Source: Pyropia haitanensis
Taxonomy: Eukaryota; Rhodophyta; Bangiophyceae; Bangiales; Bangiaceae
DNA: 64,000 nucleotides
NCBI GenBank assembly: GCA_008729055.1
Contig: SDUX01000006.1
Span: forward strand, 62,001-126,000
Reading direction: 5' to 3'
Shown piece after piece: positions 33,498-44,945 of this stretch (positions within the stretch are counted from its first letter, which is position 1; the number at the start of each line of letters is the position of its first letter). The notes below the pieces were generated by a model that ran no database searches, was not told where the DNA came from, and saw only the letters and a program-made list of their open reading frames with translations. Both the position numbers and the translations under genes were made by a program.

Positions 33498-34309
33498 AGC
33501 GGCGCCCGCTTACGGCGAGCCCCGCGTGCCGTGCGCGCAATGCGTCGCGCGTGCGCTGTGAAAAAAAGGATTATATTTTTGCCTAGGTGCTCTCCGTTTG
33601 CTTGTACAGCGCGCAAGACTGGCACGCTTGTATGCTATACCTGTGTGTCGCGCTTTGTGGACCGTGCTTGCATTGATAAAGTGATGCAGTGAGAGTGGGT
33701 GGCGTTCTGTTGCTATGCCACCACCGACCTCAGCGCCCGCGGTGAGGGCTATCTTCATCGCCACCGGAGCGTGTGCAAGGCGCGCTTGTGACCCCAATCA
33801 CCGTAGGTGCGCCTCTACCACTCAATGGTTGGAGACACAGCGACAACTTCGCTTTTATGCAACGGAAAAGGCCAGGGGCGCGCGCGGGCAGACAACAGCA
33901 CCAGCCCCACACATGGCCACAAAGAAAACGTACGCCTTACCTGGTCAACTCTGCCAATCTGGCAGAGCGGGGAGGGGGGGACGGGGCAGAAGGGATACGT
34001 GGGAGACGGGTGCGGCGGGTGTTCAGAGTGAAGCATGCGAACCGTGGGACCCCAACCAGTGTCGAGGCGAGGGCGGGGAGAGGGAACGGGCGGCGGAGAG
34101 GGGGCACCAAAGGTGATGGGCAGAGAGGGAGGATGGAGAAGATGCGGGCCACGCAGGGGGAGCGGACGCGGCACGCGGAGCGGACGGGACAGGATGGGGG
34201 GTGGAGAGGCTGGGGGGTGCGTACGCGTACCGGGAAGCCCTCGACGGGGTGACCAGGTCACGGGTGTCATGATTTGGGTTGTACCGCCGCCGCGCAGACC
34301 CCCCCACGT
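33498..34309. other. Convergent intergenic region
   Basis: 3' flanks of S-adenosylmethionine synthetase (+) and PEX11 (-). GC about 58-65%. Nothing else recognised. Confidence 0.5.
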
Positions 34310-35142
34310 CTACTTGCGGGGCCACCGCTGCCAGCAGCGGATGACGCTGCCAATGATGCCCGCGGCGGCCTCCCCCCCCCCCCCCACCGTCCCCGGCGCG
34401 TCGGCGCGCACCATCCCCACCGCCATGACCGTATCCGCCACGTACTTGGCCACCACCCCCCACTGGTACCGCCGCTTGCGCGCCACCCACTCGCGGACGC
34501 CCACGTCGTCGCCGCCGCCCGCCGCGGCCGCCGTGCCCCCCCCCGCCCCCCACCGTGACCGCCACAGCCGCTCCGTTGCGGCCGCCTCGCGCGCCGCCAC
34601 CGCCCCCGCCGCCACCGCCGCGAGCACCCGCAGCGCCGCCGCCAGCCGCGCCGACCGCCGCGCCCCGCGGCGGCGTGGCGCGAGCGGCTTGCCGCCGCCG
34701 CCGCCGCCGCCGTGCCAAGCCGCCGCCGGCGGCGGCGGCGACGCGGCCAGGCCGGCGAGCAGGTCCACCGCGTCGGCGAGCAGGTACGCCGCCCGCGCCA
34801 GCTCGCTCACCGCCGCGGCCGCGTCGAGGCCCGGCGTGTCGAGGAGCGGCCGCCGGCCGGGGGGGGGCGCAAACAGCGTCGGCAGGGAGGCGAGCCGGAC
34901 GAGCCGGCGGGTGGTGCCGAGGGCGGCCTCGAGCGCCGACGGGGGGGCGGGGGGGGGGGTGCCGCCGCCGCCGCCGCCGCCGCCGCTGCCGCCGCCGCCG
35001 CGGGCGGCGGCGGCGACGCGGCTGGCGGCAACGACGTAGTGGGCGAGCCGGAGGAGCGCGTCGCGGGTGGGCGGGTGTACCGCCGCGGCGGGCAGCAGCG
35101 GCGGGCCGGGGGGGGCATCGTGTCGTCCATGGGGGCGGCCAT
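34310..35142 (-). CDS. PEX11: Peroxisomal membrane protein PEX11
   Basis: Membrane-elongation factor for peroxisome division. The start is ATG at 35142 (35130 is also possible); the frame changes within the first 12 residues at the 8-G run 35108-35115, where one added base gives a 277-residue protein, close to family size. Family features: N-terminal T-R-D-A-L-L-R-L-A-H-Y-V, an amphipathic R-R-L-V-R-L-A-S-L helix, a hydrophobic A-A-Y-L-L-A-D-A-V-D-L-L segment, a basic helix before a second hydrophobic stretch, R-K-R-R-Y-Q-W, and a C-terminal hydrophobic span ending I-R-C-W-Q-R-W-P-R-K. This K-terminated end after W-P matches the PEX11 C-terminus. Gly and Pro tracts interrupt the loops. Same orientation as the transportin gene upstream but 1.3 kb apart. 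Confidence 0.77.
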
Positions 35143-36497
35143 CGCGGTGGCAGCGAGGGGGGGGGGGGGGGGGAGGGAGGAGGAGGAGGAGGGGGCGGGG
35201 GGGGGGGGGGGGGGCGGGCGAGGGAGCGTCGTGTCGACCAGACGCGCGGCGGCCGGTTTGGCGATTGAGGGGGGGGGGGGGGGGCACAGGGAATAAGGAC
35301 AGGCGCCGCGTGGGGCGGGCACGGCGCCCCGGGGGGGACACAGCTACACGGTCGGCGGCCGACGCGCGCGGCGGCGCGGCGGGGCGCGGGCCCAAGCCGG
35401 CCGCGTGTCGGCGGGGCTGGCAGCGGCGGGCGTCCGCGGCACGGCGTCGACACTGGCAGGGAGAGAGCCGCAACAGGAAGGGGAGGGGGGGGCGGCGAGG
35501 CAACGGCGAGTGACGTAGTGCGCAGCGGGCGCCGCGGGCGGCTGTTGGCGTTTGAATGGGTGGGCGTGCGGGCGCCGCGCGCCGGCGCGGGAGGCGAGGC
35601 CAGGGCCTGCGCCCAGACGACGCGAGTGACCGTCAACGCAAAGCACGCCCGGTGCGACGCGCCCGAGGGCGGCCACCAGTCCCGTGGCGCGCCGTCTACG
35701 ACGCGTGGGGCTCTATTTTCTTTTCTTGTTTCAGGAAAGGCTCTACCTAATCTTTTTCGGGCATCCCTAACGAACGGAATCATGAATACTAAAATTCGGT
35801 GACGGAAGCTCATGCACAGGCACCAACCACAATAGCACAAAAGCACGGGGTGGAGGCTCCCAAGCGAGGCCGACGCGGCTCCCGCAGGCATCGTCTTCCG
35901 CAAAAGATGGATGGTGGACGCGGCAGCGCCGCCCACCCCCCTCGGCAGACCTCTTCCACGAGGCGCACTCGAGGCCGTGCGGGAGGCTGCCGATGCAAAT
36001 TCGGGGCGCCTCCCAGCACTGCTGGCCGCAACCACGAGGGTGCGGGAGGCGGCCCGCGAGGGCGAGAGGGCGAGCCGGCGGGGTGTCTCTCGCGCTCTTC
36101 CCCCGAAGGGGTTGGCCTTCAATGGTGAGGACGGTTTTCCCTGGTGAACAAAATCCGATGTCAGTGGCGAGCACCAGATATGGCTGTGATAAGGTGAGAC
36201 TCAAACCAAAATATCCTATTGGTTCATGAAACACAAAACAGCACACCAAAGCAGTACAGTACGTCCTAAACCCGCGCGATTAAAAATATAGACACATGGA
36301 GCAACAGGAGCAACGAGCAACACCACCACAGGCAGGTCCGGGGCGCGGCCGAGACCCCACCCCCGCCATCGTCCCCTCTCCGCTCGTGGTGAGAGCTCGA
36401 CCCACAACGGACGCCGCCTACCTAACACGGTCAACTCGCACCCGACCGCAGCCGTACCACCTGCGCCATGCAAGCACGCCACCGCGGGGCACGCCCC
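35143..36497. other. Intergenic region upstream of PEX11
   Basis: Very GC-rich with G runs next to PEX11 (35155-35290), then a lower-GC stretch (35700-36350). A 160-codon minus-strand open frame (35767-36249) has unusual Cys/Trp/Phe content but no recognisable family. Confidence 0.4.
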
Positions 36498-38273
36498 TCA
36501 CAACCCGTACAAGTCCCCCAGCTGCGCCCGCACGTTGGTGGACAGGGCCGTCACGAAAGAGCTCCACCCCGCACCCGTCGCGGCCTTCCACGACGACAGC
36601 ACAGAGGCCACAACGGGGACCACGTCCGCCTCCTCTGGGGTCATGCCAAAGTCGGCGGCCAGCTCACAAAAGCCCGCCATTCCGGCAGCCACCCCGGGGG
36701 CGTCCGCAACGCTGTAGCCGACGGCCACGCACAGGCCGTGGACGGCTTCGGCACGCTCGCGGCCAGGCTCCGCCGCTGCCACAGCCGCCGTCACCAGCGG
36801 GAGGACCTCGCACAGCGACGGCGCCACGGGGTCGGGCAGCGCCCACGACAGTCGACATAATGCCAATGCTGCAGTCACCGCCCCATCGCCCGACGCAAAC
36901 GCCGCAGCCGGCCGCGCCGTGACAGCCGCCATCAGAGGCGGGAGCGTCCGAGACAGCGGAGGGGTGAGGAGGGCCGCCTTGTCCGCCGCGCTCGCCCCGT
37001 CAGCCTGCACCACCATCAGGCATACCTCGCCAAGCGACCACGCAGCAGTGGCGTCGCCGGCGGCGGTGGCAGCAGCAAGCACGGCGAGCACGTCGGCAAG
37101 CTTGGCGTGCCGCAGCAAGCTGTTGGAGCGGGAGCGCGCAAGCTCACCCAGCACACCACACGCAGCCGAGCTGGCATCCCGTGCGGCGTTGTTGGCCCGT
37201 GCCGCCCCATCAGCAGGGGCAACATTGCCAATGGCAACCAGCAGCGCAATCAACGCCGGCTCCACAGACACCAACGGTTCTGCTTGCGGACCCAACGCAG
37301 TGATGACTGCGCTGAGCAGGTCCAGTGCACACAGCACCCGCTCCTCGTCGCCATCAGCCGAGTCACCCGCCGTCGCACGGACCACTACATTATTCAGCAC
37401 CCGAACGGCTCGCGAGAAGAGCGGCGCCGAGAAAGGCTCCGCACCGTCCATCAATGCGCGCACGACTCGAGCAATACAATCAAACAGCGGCAACAGGTCC
37501 ATGTCAAAGTCCACCAGCATATTCCAGCGCACCACAAGAGGCGCCAACAGTGCCGCCGAGAACGACGGATCGGCCAGCGTCGGGTACCCAATGTACTCTG
37601 CCAGCGTACTCGTCGCATCATACAGGCCCAACCGATTACGTGCTTGATACTGATCAAACGCAGCGGAAAGGGCGGGCAGCAGCGCCGGCAGATACGGCTG
37701 CATCGCAGGCCCCGCCGCCTCAAGCAACACCGCCAGAGACGAGCAGGCCGCCTGCTGCACTCGCTTGGACGAATCGGTTAAACGCGCAATAAGGACGCCC
37801 GCCGCCGCGGGCAACGCGTCCTCCTTGCGCGAGGCTACCCACCGCGCGTAGCGGGAGAGCGACCAGCACGAAATGGTACGCACCAGCGGGTAGTTGTCTG
37901 CCACCAGGCGAGTGAGAAAAGGTACCAGATGCGGGAGGTTGGGGACCATTCCCTTGTAGCAACCCTGGGCGATCGCGCCAAGCGCCAGTACCGCAGACTC
38001 CCGCACGAGCCACCGAGAATTGTCGGTGAGCCGCTCCTCCAGCAGGGGTTGCAGGTGCGGCAATAGCTCGTCGCCAAATTTATGAGCCAGCGCGTCAAGG
38101 CCGGCGGCGGAACACTTGCGCACGTTCCACTCGCCAAACCCGTCGTCATCATCCGCAAGATCGTCGTCGTCGACGTCGCTCCCGCTGCTGTCTGCAGCCT
38201 CGCGGCCGGCCCCCCGTTCTGGTGGCGTCGTCGTGGCACCAGGTAGCCTCGAGCCGTAATCCATCCCGCCGCC

Positions 38274-38309
<36 letters not shown>

Positions 38310-39631
38310 CCGGTGCGAATGGCTGTGGTGAAAGAACGGTCGAACATCTTCCGGCCGGTCTGGCAACGCTGCGTCGTCGGCAGACACGCTTGCGTCAACC
38401 GCGGCAATGTCATCCGACGCATACACCATGTTGTCGAGGAGAATCGGCAAGAGGCGGCCGAGGAACGGCCGAACGGCGGGCGTCACGCTAGGCGTGATGG
38501 ACGACCAAAACTCGCACGCCTCGAGCGCGACTGACGAGTCTCTGTCCGCCGACGACGTAATCATCGTTGACACCAGCGCTGACAGGTGTGCCTCACTCGA
38601 AAGCACCGCCGGCTGGCTATCCAGCAGCACCCGCAGCGCTTCTGTCACACGCCGCCGCACATCGGGCGACGGATCAGCCGCCGAGTTGAGGAGCGCGTCC
38701 CGATAGGCCGGCAGGTGCGGCGTGAGCGCCGCGGGGAGCTGTAGAAGAAATTCTGAAAGTATGTGCACAACCACGTGGCGCACAGAGGGCGCCGGGTGTT
38801 GGAGGAAGTAGAGGAGCTTGGGGACGATAGCGTCCAGCGGCCGGGACGGGTCCTCCCCAAGCCGTGATGGAGACTGCTCGCAAATGGTGGAGAGCGCATG
38901 CAGCGCGCCGTCCTGGAACGTTGCCGACGAGTCCAAGCAGCGCATGAGCGACGGTAGGAGCTCGGGCCAAACTGAAAATCGCACGGAGAGGGGAAGAGAG
39001 GACGCACACATGCAGCAGGAAAAATGAGAGCACAATCGGACGAGAAAGGGTTAGCCGTCTGTGCAAAAAAAAACAAAAAAAACAGTACGCCCAGGTAACC
39101 CCAGCAAAAAAAAAAGCACAAGCACGACAAGAACGCGGCAGGAACGGCAGAAGCAAAGCTAAACACACCTCGCAGGCCGGCTTCGCTGACGATAGCCGTA
39201 ATGCACACCGCCACCGCGGAGCGGATGAGCTTCGAGTCATCCCCAATGGCCGACAGCAGCTCCCCATTAATGTACGCCTGTACGGGCGGCTGCAGCGAGT
39301 TGTACAGCCGCTTGAGGTTGTTTTTGAGCAGCAGCCCCGCCGCCTGCCGCACGCCCACCGCCTCCGCATCACGGGGCTCAGTCGACGCAGACGTGGGTGC
39401 GGACGCGGCCGCGGCCGCGCCGGCCGCTCGGGCATCGGCGGGCCCCCGCGCGAGGATGTACGCAAGGTAGTTGTTAAACTCGGCGTGCTGCGCCAGCGAC
39501 CGCAGCCGCTCGTACACCTGCGCCTGCACCGCCGTGGAGCCGCACGCCGAGTCGCGGAGCATCACCACCACCTGCCGTAGGCCGCCGGGGTCTGGCGTCC
39601 ACGCCACAGGGGAAGCGGTCATCAGGGCCAT
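36498..39631 (-). CDS. TNPO1: Transportin-1 / karyopherin beta-2 (one intron)
   Basis: Nuclear import receptor for PY-NLS cargo, built of HEAT repeats; 978 residues. Exon 1 is 39631-39169, the intron 39168-38972 begins GTGTGT and ends in a pyrimidine tract plus CAG, and exon 2 is 38971-36498. The splice gives G-L-R-V-W-P-E-L-L-P, matching family sequence. Distinctive blocks include E-W-N-V-R-K-C-S-A-A, L-V-R-E-S-A-V-L-A-L-G-A-I-A-Q-G-C and P-L-V-R-T-I-S-C-W-S-L-S-R-Y, all near-identical to animal and plant transportin, and the protein ends L-G-D-L-Y-G-L. The acidic H8 loop, which mediates RanGTP-driven cargo release, is conserved as an Asp-rich stretch (about 38125-38190) but preceded by a His/Gly-rich insertion (38260-38330). 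Two further Ala-rich patches lie in exon 1. The intron contains T-rich tracts on the coding strand. Confidence 0.96.
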
Positions 39632-40975
39632 GCCCCGTGTACGAGAACCGGGGGGGGGGGGGGGGGAGGGGGGCGGGCGAGAGGACGGGGAAGGGGGGGG
39701 AGAGAAGGGCCGGCGCACCGCCACTGACGCGCGACGTCGTCTACCACGTGCGCACGCGCACAGAGACGGGAGGGCAGTCGGTGGGGAGAGCAGGGAAAGA
39801 GCGGGGGAAGGAAGATGGTTGGGGCGGGGAAGGAGCGGGGGAAAGGCGGGTGCGCGGGCGACGCGCGTGCACGCGAGCGTCGACGCGCGCGCAGGTGGGG
39901 CGGGGATGGATGGAGGTCGCGGCGCGGGTGGCGGTGGCAGCGGCCGGCAAAAGCCAGTGGCTCTTGCGGAGGAGGGGGGAAGCCGGTGGAGCGGGCGGTG
40001 GGGGGGGGGGGAGCGGGGCGGGGGATGCGAGGACAAAGAAACGGCGACGGCGTTGCGCCGCGCACGGCGGGCCTCGCCGCCCCACCAGCAACGCGCGCGC
40101 GCACGCGAAAGGCGTTACGGGGCGGCGCCCACCGCCCGTCTCTCACCCACCCACAGTCGCGGCACTGCCGCTGACGCGTGGCCCCCCCGCGCGGTGGGGG
40201 GACAGGAAAAAAAAAAAAAAAAAAACAGAAGGAAAAAACAGCGGAACAGTGGGGGGTGGGGGGGGTCGTCGTCGCGCCTGACGCGCGCCCAGCTGGAGCA
40301 CGCAGGCCGCGCCCGACGCGGGCGCCGCGCCCCGCGCCCGCCGTCCGTGCCGCGCGCCAGCCAGTGTGTCGTGGGTGGGTGGGGACAGGGGCTTCCGCTC
40401 TGGGTCCCAGAGTCTGGGTGGCGGCTCCCGCCTGGATGGGTGGGTCGGGGAGGGGGGTGGGAGGGCGGCGGCGCTGCGTGATTGGCCGCTGGCGGTTCCG
40501 GGCGGGGGGCCAGCGCGGCTGCTGGGCGGCAGTCCAGGCGGCTCCATGTAAATTCATCCGAGAAAGAATTTGATCGCGGCGGCTAGTTGACCGTCGTGTC
40601 CCGCCGCGCGCACGTGGAGCCAAACTTGATCTCGCGGGGGCTCCCCGCCAAACAAGAAGGCAAGAAAAGGCCCTGAATCCACAAAAATTATCTGCCGGGC
40701 TGCTCTGCTTTTGCACGGCGCTCCGCGTTTCGTGTCGCTGTAGGTGGTACCTACGGTGCCCGGCCAGGCGGCGTGCGGCGGGTCTACCCACACCGCCTAT
40801 TGATGACTGCTGCGGCGGCGGTGGGTCGCCACGCGGTGCGCGGCGGGTCCCCGGCGCACCGCCACCGCGCACCGCCCCCTCCCCTTCATCCTTCCCCCCC
40901 CGCGGCGGCGTCCGCCGTCCCCGCGCGCGGCCGTTCCCTGTCGCGCCGCCTCCCCGCGCCGCCGCGGGCGCCTCC
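39632..40975. other. Divergent intergenic region (TNPO1 / CLC promoters)
   Basis: 1.3 kb between two head-to-head starts. It holds G runs (39648-39666), an A-run of 18 bases (40206-40224), and a lower-GC patch (40545-40760). No gene seen. Confidence 0.6.
40477..40489. promoter_or_regulatory. CCAAT-type element CGTGATTGGCCGC
   Basis: This 13-mer is repeated exactly at 63605-63617, upstream of another minus-strand gene. ATTGG is the complement of the CCAAT box. Here it lies 490 bases from the CLC start and 850 from the TNPO1 start, so it could serve either. Confidence 0.4.
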
Positions 40976-43897
40976 ATGGCCGACGCGCCGCCGCCGCCGG
41001 CGGGCGCCCGCGCCCCGCCGGCCGCGCAACCGCCGCTGGGCATCCGCTCCCCGTCGGCGCGCGCCGCGTCGGCGGTGGAGGCGGCCGCGCAGGCGTCATT
41101 GCCGCCGTCACCGGCGGCGCCGCGCCGCGAGCCGGCGGTCGTCTTCCTCGACACCCTCGACGGGGCGCACCTGACGCACGCTGTCTCCGCCGTCTCCCGC
41201 CACTCGTCGGGTCGGAGCACGGCGGCGGGGAGGCCGTCTTCGGGCAGCAGCGGCAGCGGCGGCTGTGGCGGGGGCGGCGGTGGCGGCAGCAGCGGCAGCG
41301 GCGGCAGCGTCGGCGGCAATGGCGGCGGCAGCGCCGCGGGGGGCGCCACAGAGTCTGGGAGTGCCTCGTACTTTCCAGGCTGGGGGGGCGGTAGTGGAGG
41401 GGGGGGCTCCCAGCACCTATGGCGTGGTGCGGACGGAGGGTCGGGCGGCTCCGCGGCGGCGGACGGGCCCACCTCTTTCGCGACGGGCCTGTCGCCCGAC
41501 CAGGTGGCGTCTGCGTGGGGGTCCACCCCTGGCCCGCCGTCGGCGGGCGGCCCCGCGCTGATGAGGTGGGCACAGCGGGCGGTAAACTACTGCCTGCACG
41601 GCGCGGCGGACAACGCCTCGATGGGCCCTGCGGAAGCTGCCGCCGCGGCGGCGGCGGCCTCGCCGTTGCTCGGCGCGCGCAAGAAGGCCGACACGGTCAC
41701 GCCCGACGACCCTGACGACCGGACATCCCAGCTGCCGCTGACCGCCGAGGAGAGCCCGGGCGACTGGTCGTGGCACCGGCCGGCGGACGAGAACACGCTG
41801 CTGCCGTCGGGGGCGGTGACGTACCTGGCGCTCATCGGGGCGCTCACGTTTGGCGTGTGCCTGGTGGTCGGGTCCGCGGCGAGCGCGCTGGCCGCGGCGG
41901 TGCCCGCGGCGGTGGCCCTCGCGGGGCTGCCGCCCACCGACGGCTCGGTGCCGCTGCTGTCGCTGTCCTTCTTCCTCACCTGCGCCATCCGCACGGTGTT
42001 TGCGGTCGGCTCCTTTTGGCTGGTCCGCGCGCTCGCGCCGCACTGCGCGACGGGCTCGGGCATCCCCGAGATGAAGTGCGTGCTGTCGGGCGCGTTTATG
42101 CCCGCCGCCCTGTCGGCGCGCACGCTCGGCGCCAAGGGCGCGGGCCTGTCCCTGTCGCTGGCGTCGGGGATGAGCATTGGGAAGCTCGGCCCGTTTGTGC
42201 ACATGAGCGGCATGATTGCCGCGCTCGTCTGCCGCTGCCGCCGCTTCACTTCCCTCTCCCGGTCGGCGACGGCGCAGCTGAGTGCGATCAGTGCGGCGAT
42301 GGCGGCGGGGGTGGGCGCCACGTTTGGGGCGCCCCTGGGGGGCGTCCTCATGTCCATCGAGCTGATGGCGACCTTTTACTACTCCCACTGGCTGCCCATG
42401 GCGCTCTACTGCTCCCTGTGCGGTTACTTTTTGGTCGTCCTCTTCTTCCAGGCCGACACGGTGACGTTTTTCCAGGCGGACTTTGACGACTCGACGGACC
42501 TGCACCAGTCGCAGCTGGCCAAGATGTCCTCCTACCTGGTGCTGGGCGTGCTGTGCGGTTTCATTGGCGCGCGCCTCGTTGCCTACACGTCCGCTTCCTA
42601 CTCGTGGCGCGTCGGCAATTTCCCTGCCTCGTCGCCGTCCAGAGGCACCGCCCTCATGGTGTTCTGGACGGTGCTCCACACGGTGCTGTGTTACGTTGCC
42701 GGCGGCGTCATGTGGCAGGGCCAAAAGGCGGGTGTAATGAGCATGTTCAACGATGAGACAAAGCCTGTCCCGTTTGTGTCGCTGCCCGGCTGGCTTCCCC
42801 TTCCGGACTGGGCACTGTCGCCCGTTTCTCTGGTCGTTGCGACGATGCTTAAGTTTTTCCTCACCGGCGTGTGCCTCATCCTGCCCGTACCGGTGGGCAC
42901 CTTCATGCCCATCTTTGAACTGGGCGCTCTCACGGGCCGCGCGTACGGGGAACTCCTACGGCAGACGTTTGGGTGGGGCTTTGTGGACCCCCGCGCGACG
43001 GCCATCCTCGGGGCTGCCGGGGTGACGACGGGTGCGCTCCACTTGGCGAGCGTGGCGGTGGTGTTCCTGGAGCTGACCAACGGCTCCCTCAACATCCTAC
43101 CGCTGGCGACGGTGTCCGTGGTGGCCTACACCGTCAGCAAGTGCCTCACGTGCGACCTATTTTCCGAGATTATCAAGAAGCGGCGGCTGCCCTTCTTGCT
43201 CGGCGGCCGCGACAGGTACCCATCCGAGAACCGGGCCTTCCACGACGCCGTCGCGGGGGTGACCGCAGCGGATGTGATGGACCGCTCCTTCCCCATTGTC
43301 TGGCGGGGCAGCTCCGTGGGGGACGTGCGGCGGGTGCTTGCGGCGGGCAACTGGCCAGTCTGTGCCGTGGTGGACACGCTGGACAGCCGAAAGTTGCTCG
43401 GCTCGATCAGCCGGTGGGACCTGCAGGCGGCACTGCCGTCGTCGCCTGACAGCTCGCCCCCGTCGTATGGCGCCACTGGCGGGTCTAGCCGCCGCCGCGG
43501 CGGCCGTGGCGGAGCTGCCGCTGAGGCCGAGGAAGCGGAAGGCAGCGTGCCGCTGCTGGCCACCTACGACCCCGCCGTGGGGTGCGCGGTTGTGGACGGC
43601 GCGCCGTTTAGCATCCACGCGGTGACACCTTACTGGAAGATCCAGCACTACTTTCGGATGATTGGCATGACGTCCATCTACGTCACGTCGTCGGGGGGGC
43701 AGCTGGTCGGCCAGCTGACGCTCGCCTCGTTTATCGACTTTACCTTTTCGATGGGCGACGGCGTCGAGGCGCACGCCGAGGCGGAGCGGACGGGCACGCC
43801 CGTCGCGCCGGGTGTCCCGGGGGTGCCCACGCCGGACGTGGAGACCCTGGAGCAGCGAGCAGCTGAGTACGCGGGGAACCGGCGGGGGCGGAGGTAG
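40976..43897 (+). CDS. CLC: CLC-family chloride channel with two CBS domains
   Basis: Anion channel or transporter, 973 residues in one exon. ATG 40976 (CTCCATGGC). An N-terminal 260-residue low-complexity tail precedes the membrane domain (about 275-720). Selectivity motifs: G-S-G-I-P at 360-364, G-K-L-G-P at 402-406 and G-T-F-M-P at 641-645. The usual gating glutamate of GKEGP is leucine 404, so fast gating and proton coupling should be altered; family members with a non-Glu here, such as ClC-K with valine, are channels. A C-terminal cytosolic part carries CBS1 (T-A-A-D-V-M-D-R-S, from about residue 763) and CBS2 (I-H-A-V-T-P-Y-W-K-I, from about 881) separated by a Ser/Arg/Gly/Glu linker. 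No frame breaks. Location, plasma membrane or endomembrane, is not determinable. Confidence 0.96.
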   Translation: MADAPPPPAGARAPPAAQPPLGIRSPSARAASAVEAAAQASLPPSPAAPRREPAVVFLDTLDGAHLTHAVSAVSRHSSGRSTAAGRPSSGSSGSGGCGGGGGGGSSGSGGSVGGNGGGSAAGGATESGSASYFPGWGGGSGGGGSQHLWRGADGGSGGSAAADGPTSFATGLSPDQVASAWGSTPGPPSAGGPALMRWAQRAVNYCLHGAADNASMGPAEAAAAAAAASPLLGARKKADTVTPDDPDDRTSQLPLTAEESPGDWSWHRPADENTLLPSGAVTYLALIGALTFGVCLVVGSAASALAAAVPAAVALAGLPPTDGSVPLLSLSFFLTCAIRTVFAVGSFWLVRALAPHCATGSGIPEMKCVLSGAFMPAALSARTLGAKGAGLSLSLASGMSIGKLGPFVHMSGMIAALVCRCRRFTSLSRSATAQLSAISAAMAAGVGATFGAPLGGVLMSIELMATFYYSHWLPMALYCSLCGYFLVVLFFQADTVTFFQADFDDSTDLHQSQLAKMSSYLVLGVLCGFIGARLVAYTSASYSWRVGNFPASSPSRGTALMVFWTVLHTVLCYVAGGVMWQGQKAGVMSMFNDETKPVPFVSLPGWLPLPDWALSPVSLVVATMLKFFLTGVCLILPVPVGTFMPIFELGALTGRAYGELLRQTFGWGFVDPRATAILGAAGVTTGALHLASVAVVFLELTNGSLNILPLATVSVVAYTVSKCLTCDLFSEIIKKRRLPFLLGGRDRYPSENRAFHDAVAGVTAADVMDRSFPIVWRGSSVGDVRRVLAAGNWPVCAVVDTLDSRKLLGSISRWDLQAALPSSPDSSPPSYGATGGSSRRRGGRGGAAAEAEEAEGSVPLLATYDPAVGCAVVDGAPFSIHAVTPYWKIQHYFRMIGMTSIYVTSSGGQLVGQLTLASFIDFTFSMGDGVEAHAEAERTGTPVAPGVPGVPTPDVETLEQRAAEYAGNRRGRR

Positions 43898-44573
43898 GTA
43901 GGCGTGCACAGAGGAGCCTCCGTTGGGGCTGCATATGTGAAGAGGCAATTTGCGATGCTGCAGCCCTCACAGGGACAGCCAATGACAGAAAGCGCACTGC
44001 CATTGTTGTATGACACAGACCATCCGATGATAGACGAAGTCAATGAGCATCCGGAGCTTGCCATATCTGGCTGCAGTCACAACGGGCGCGGCGCAACGCA
44101 GCAGCGCCGTTGCCACCATGGCCATCGTCAACGCCTGCACGGGTGTGCACCTGAACGCGGGTGGACCTCTGTGCTGTGTCGCCATGCCGGCATCCGCGCC
44201 TAGCAGCCTCCGAGGCAGACCCCACCTTCGTGCACTGCGGTTCACTATCCCTGATCGAGACGAACAGGAGGCACAAACGCACAGGCAGGGGTTGGCGTCG
44301 CGGGAGGGCAGGACACATAGAGGTCCAACGAGAAAGAACGGCAGGGAGCCACACGCTTCATAGAGAAACGCCGGCGGAATATAATGCATGGCTGATGCTC
44401 TAGCCGCTCGCGTCCCCTATGGCTGTCGACACCCTCAGTAAGACGAGCCCACAGCATACCAGCCTACGTCTGACAAGCCGCCGCGCATGACTCACAGGTG
44501 CATAATCAGCGCCCCACCCGCCACCTGTCCCACCCCATATCCCCAGCGTGTGCGTCGCGGTTACAGACACGGC
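43898..44573. other. Convergent intergenic region
   Basis: 3' flanks of CLC (+) and RPS20 (-); GC about 55-60%. No feature recognised. Confidence 0.6.
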
Positions 44574-44945
44574 CTAGGCCGCAATGATGGACACCTCCAC
44601 GATCACCCCCGGCTCGATGGAGATGGACGTAATCTGCTTGACAATGTCCGTCGACGAGTAGAGGTCGATGAGGCGCTTGTGGATGCGCATCTCAAAGCGG
44701 TCCCACGTGTTCGTGCCTTCCCCGCAGGGCGACTTGCGCGTCGTCACGCGGAGCGTCTTGGTCGGCATCCGCACCGGGCCCTTGACCTTGAGCTCCTTGT
44801 CCTTCGCGCCCCGGATGAGGTCCGAGCACACCTTCTCCAGCGCAGGCACCTGCCGCGACGACAGAGTGATGCGGATGCGGTGCTGCGAGTCGGCCGGCGC
44901 AGGCGTGCCATACGCAGCCTTCTTCATTGGCGCCACATCAGCCAT
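44574..44945 (-). CDS. RPS20: 40S ribosomal protein S20 (uS10)
   Basis: Small-subunit head protein, 123 residues, full length, one exon. ATG 44945 and TAG at 44576-44574. The body [50 protein letters not shown] (the classic uS10 signature region) and the C-terminal [11 protein letters not shown] are all conserved. No low-complexity insertions. Upstream in the coding direction is a pyrimidine-rich leader, common for ribosomal protein mRNAs. Confidence 0.98.
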   Translation of the reverse strand: MADVAPMKKAAYGTPAPADSQHRIRITLSSRQVPALEKVCSDLIRGAKDKELKVKGPVRMPTKTLRVTTRKSPCGEGTNTWDRFEMRIHKRLIDLYSSTDIVKQITSISIEPGVIVEVSIIAA

